In this document: piece after piece, positions 12,822-13,697 of the stretch | Layout of the letters: the number at the start of each line of letters is the position of its first letter | How positions within the stretch are numbered: position 1 is the first letter of the stretch | Origin: Candidatus Bathyarchaeota archaeon | GTDB taxonomy: Archaea > Thermoproteota > Bathyarchaeia > Bathyarchaeales > DTEX01 | Length of the DNA: 13,697 nucleotides | Reading direction: 5' to 3' | Assembly: GCA_021158305.1 (NCBI GenBank) | Contig: JAGGUU010000113.1 | Location: 1 to 13,697 of the forward strand | Made by a program: the position numbers and the translations under genes | The notes under the pieces: generated by a model | The model's database searches: none | What the model was told of the DNA's origin: nothing | The model's input: only the letters and a program-made list of their open reading frames with translations

Positions 12822-13697
12822 TACGCGGCTCCTCCCTGTAGGGATAAGATTATGAGGAAGAAAGCTGCAACCATGAAGGCGAGCATGTTAATATTTAAAA
12901 TGCCCGTTTGAAGTCTTCTGCTGACTTTCGAAGCTAGAATGGTTCCCTTCACAAAAATGAAGTCATAAAAATCATCGAAGTAGTATCCCTTGGATAAAGC
13001 TCTGTAAAGCGTCGATGCGATTCTTCCTTTCGTTATCTCTTGCGGAGAAAGAATCTTCTTTACGTATATCAAGTAAGCTGGTAACCCCCCTATAAGAAGC
13101 GATATAAATGAGTAGATTAATGGCTCAATCCTTATTTCAAACACAGCTTTCCCCGCTATCACCTGAGATAGGGATTCAAATATGGGATCTTGTAGAAAAC
13201 CGGAGATTACACAGGCGGAGGCAAGGATGATGAGAGGAGCAAGCATGATCTTCGGGGCTTCATGTGGTTTTCTCTTCATTTCCTTTGTGAATTCTGATTC
13301 GTTTCCCAAGAAGACAAGAGAGGCCATTCGGATAGTATAAGCCACCGTTACGGCGGCCGTAGCTACTCCCGTAAAGAATATTAAGTAACCGAAGCACCCG
13401 CCGCGGGTATAGGCTGATTCGAGGATCATCTCCTTGCTCCAGAAACCATTGAATGGCGGAATAGATGAGAGAGAAAGTGCACCTATAATGAATGTTACAA
13501 AAGTTACTGGCATGCGCTTCCATAATCCTCCCATTCTACGCATGTCTCTCGTTCCTAAGGTGTGAATAATCACGCCGGCGCATAGAAAAAGCAGAGCCTT
13601 AAAGAAAGCGTGGCTCATAAGGTGAAACTGGCTTGCAAGCCACCCCTTCGAACCGCCGATTCCTAATGCCATGAACATGTAGCCAAGCTGGCTTATC
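12821..13697 (-). CDS. C-terminal part of NuoL/HyfB-like ion-translocating subunit, cut by the window edge
   Basis: The open frame continues to the right edge: codons before the first internal ATG read ISQLGYMFMALG, a conserved helix of NuoL-type subunits, so the ATG at 13678 is not the start. About 291 residues are visible. HAFFKALLFLCAGVIIH holds the conserved lysine, and PPFNGFWSKEMI holds the conserved glutamate and lysine. A long C-terminal tail includes KGYYFDDFYDFIFVKG, typical of NuoL rather than NuoM or NuoN, then the lateral-helix region and a final hydrophobic helix. In complex I this subunit is the distal proton pump. It is followed with a one-base overlap by the second antiporter-like subunit. 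Confidence 0.9.
   Translation of the reverse strand, partial: ISQLGYMFMALGIGGSKGWLASQFHLMSHAFFKALLFLCAGVIIHTLGTRDMRRMGGLWKRMPVTFVTFIIGALSLSSIPPFNGFWSKEMILESAYTRGGCFGYLIFFTGVATAAVTVAYTIRMASLVFLGNESEFTKEMKRKPHEAPKIMLAPLIILASACVISGFLQDPIFESLSQVIAGKAVFEIRIEPLIYSFISLLIGGLPAYLIYVKKILSPQEITKGRIASTLYRALSKGYYFDDFYDFIFVKGTILASKVSRRLQTGILNINMLAFMVAAFFLIILSLQGGAA

Overview
The window looks archaeal. It has TATA-like boxes about 20-35 bases upstream of inferred transcript starts, Shine-Dalgarno sequences of the GGAGGTGAT type, a tRNA-Ser gene with encoded CCA, an AbrB-PhoU fusion regulator, and arginine and isoleucine codons rich in AGA/AGG and ATA. An uncultured Thermoproteota/Bathyarchaeia-type lineage would fit, but nothing here fixes the taxon.

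Left part (1-2374). The first codons of a leftward gene run off the left edge. A tRNA-Ser(GCU) gene follows (253-340), then two A+T-rich accessory genes. One is a small GIY-YIG nuclease-fold protein (503-970). The other is an unrecognised 309-residue protein (1313-2242) that carries what I read as a helix-hairpin-helix/GPD DNA-glycosylase core. The gap between them (971-1312) contains three hairpin-forming inverted repeats and a degenerate copy of the 3' end of the tRNA gene. This suggests an old integration at the tRNA.

Central part (2375-8600). A leftward PfkB-family kinase is divergent from a rightward run of five genes: a creatininase-family hydrolase, two zinc-dependent medium-chain dehydrogenases and two TIM-barrel isomerase/epimerases. 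The first dehydrogenase and first TIM barrel closely resemble, from memory, Thermotoga maritima IolM (TM0412) and IolO (TM0416). The creatininase-family enzyme corresponds in class and neighbourhood to IolN (TM0413), and the kinase to TM0415. The cluster is therefore best read as an archaeal form of the Thermotoga-type inositol (or inositol-phosphate) route: scyllo-inosose to 3-dehydro-scyllo-inosose, then 5-keto-L-gluconate, then D-tagaturonate. No Gfo/Idh-type inositol dehydrogenase (IolG) is present. The second zinc dehydrogenase is a candidate to replace it, and the second TIM barrel may act downstream.

Right part (8644-13697), all leftward. The order of transcription is a partial NuoL/HyfB-like ion-pumping membrane subunit, a NuoM/N/MrpD-like subunit translationally coupled to it (TAATG), an L-fucose-isomerase-like protein with a TTG start and its own TATA-like box, and an AbrB-PhoU regulator. 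The two membrane subunits look like the end of an operon for a complex-I-like or membrane-hydrogenase-like complex whose other genes lie beyond the right edge.

Functions are assigned by motif reading and memory of families; no searches were run.
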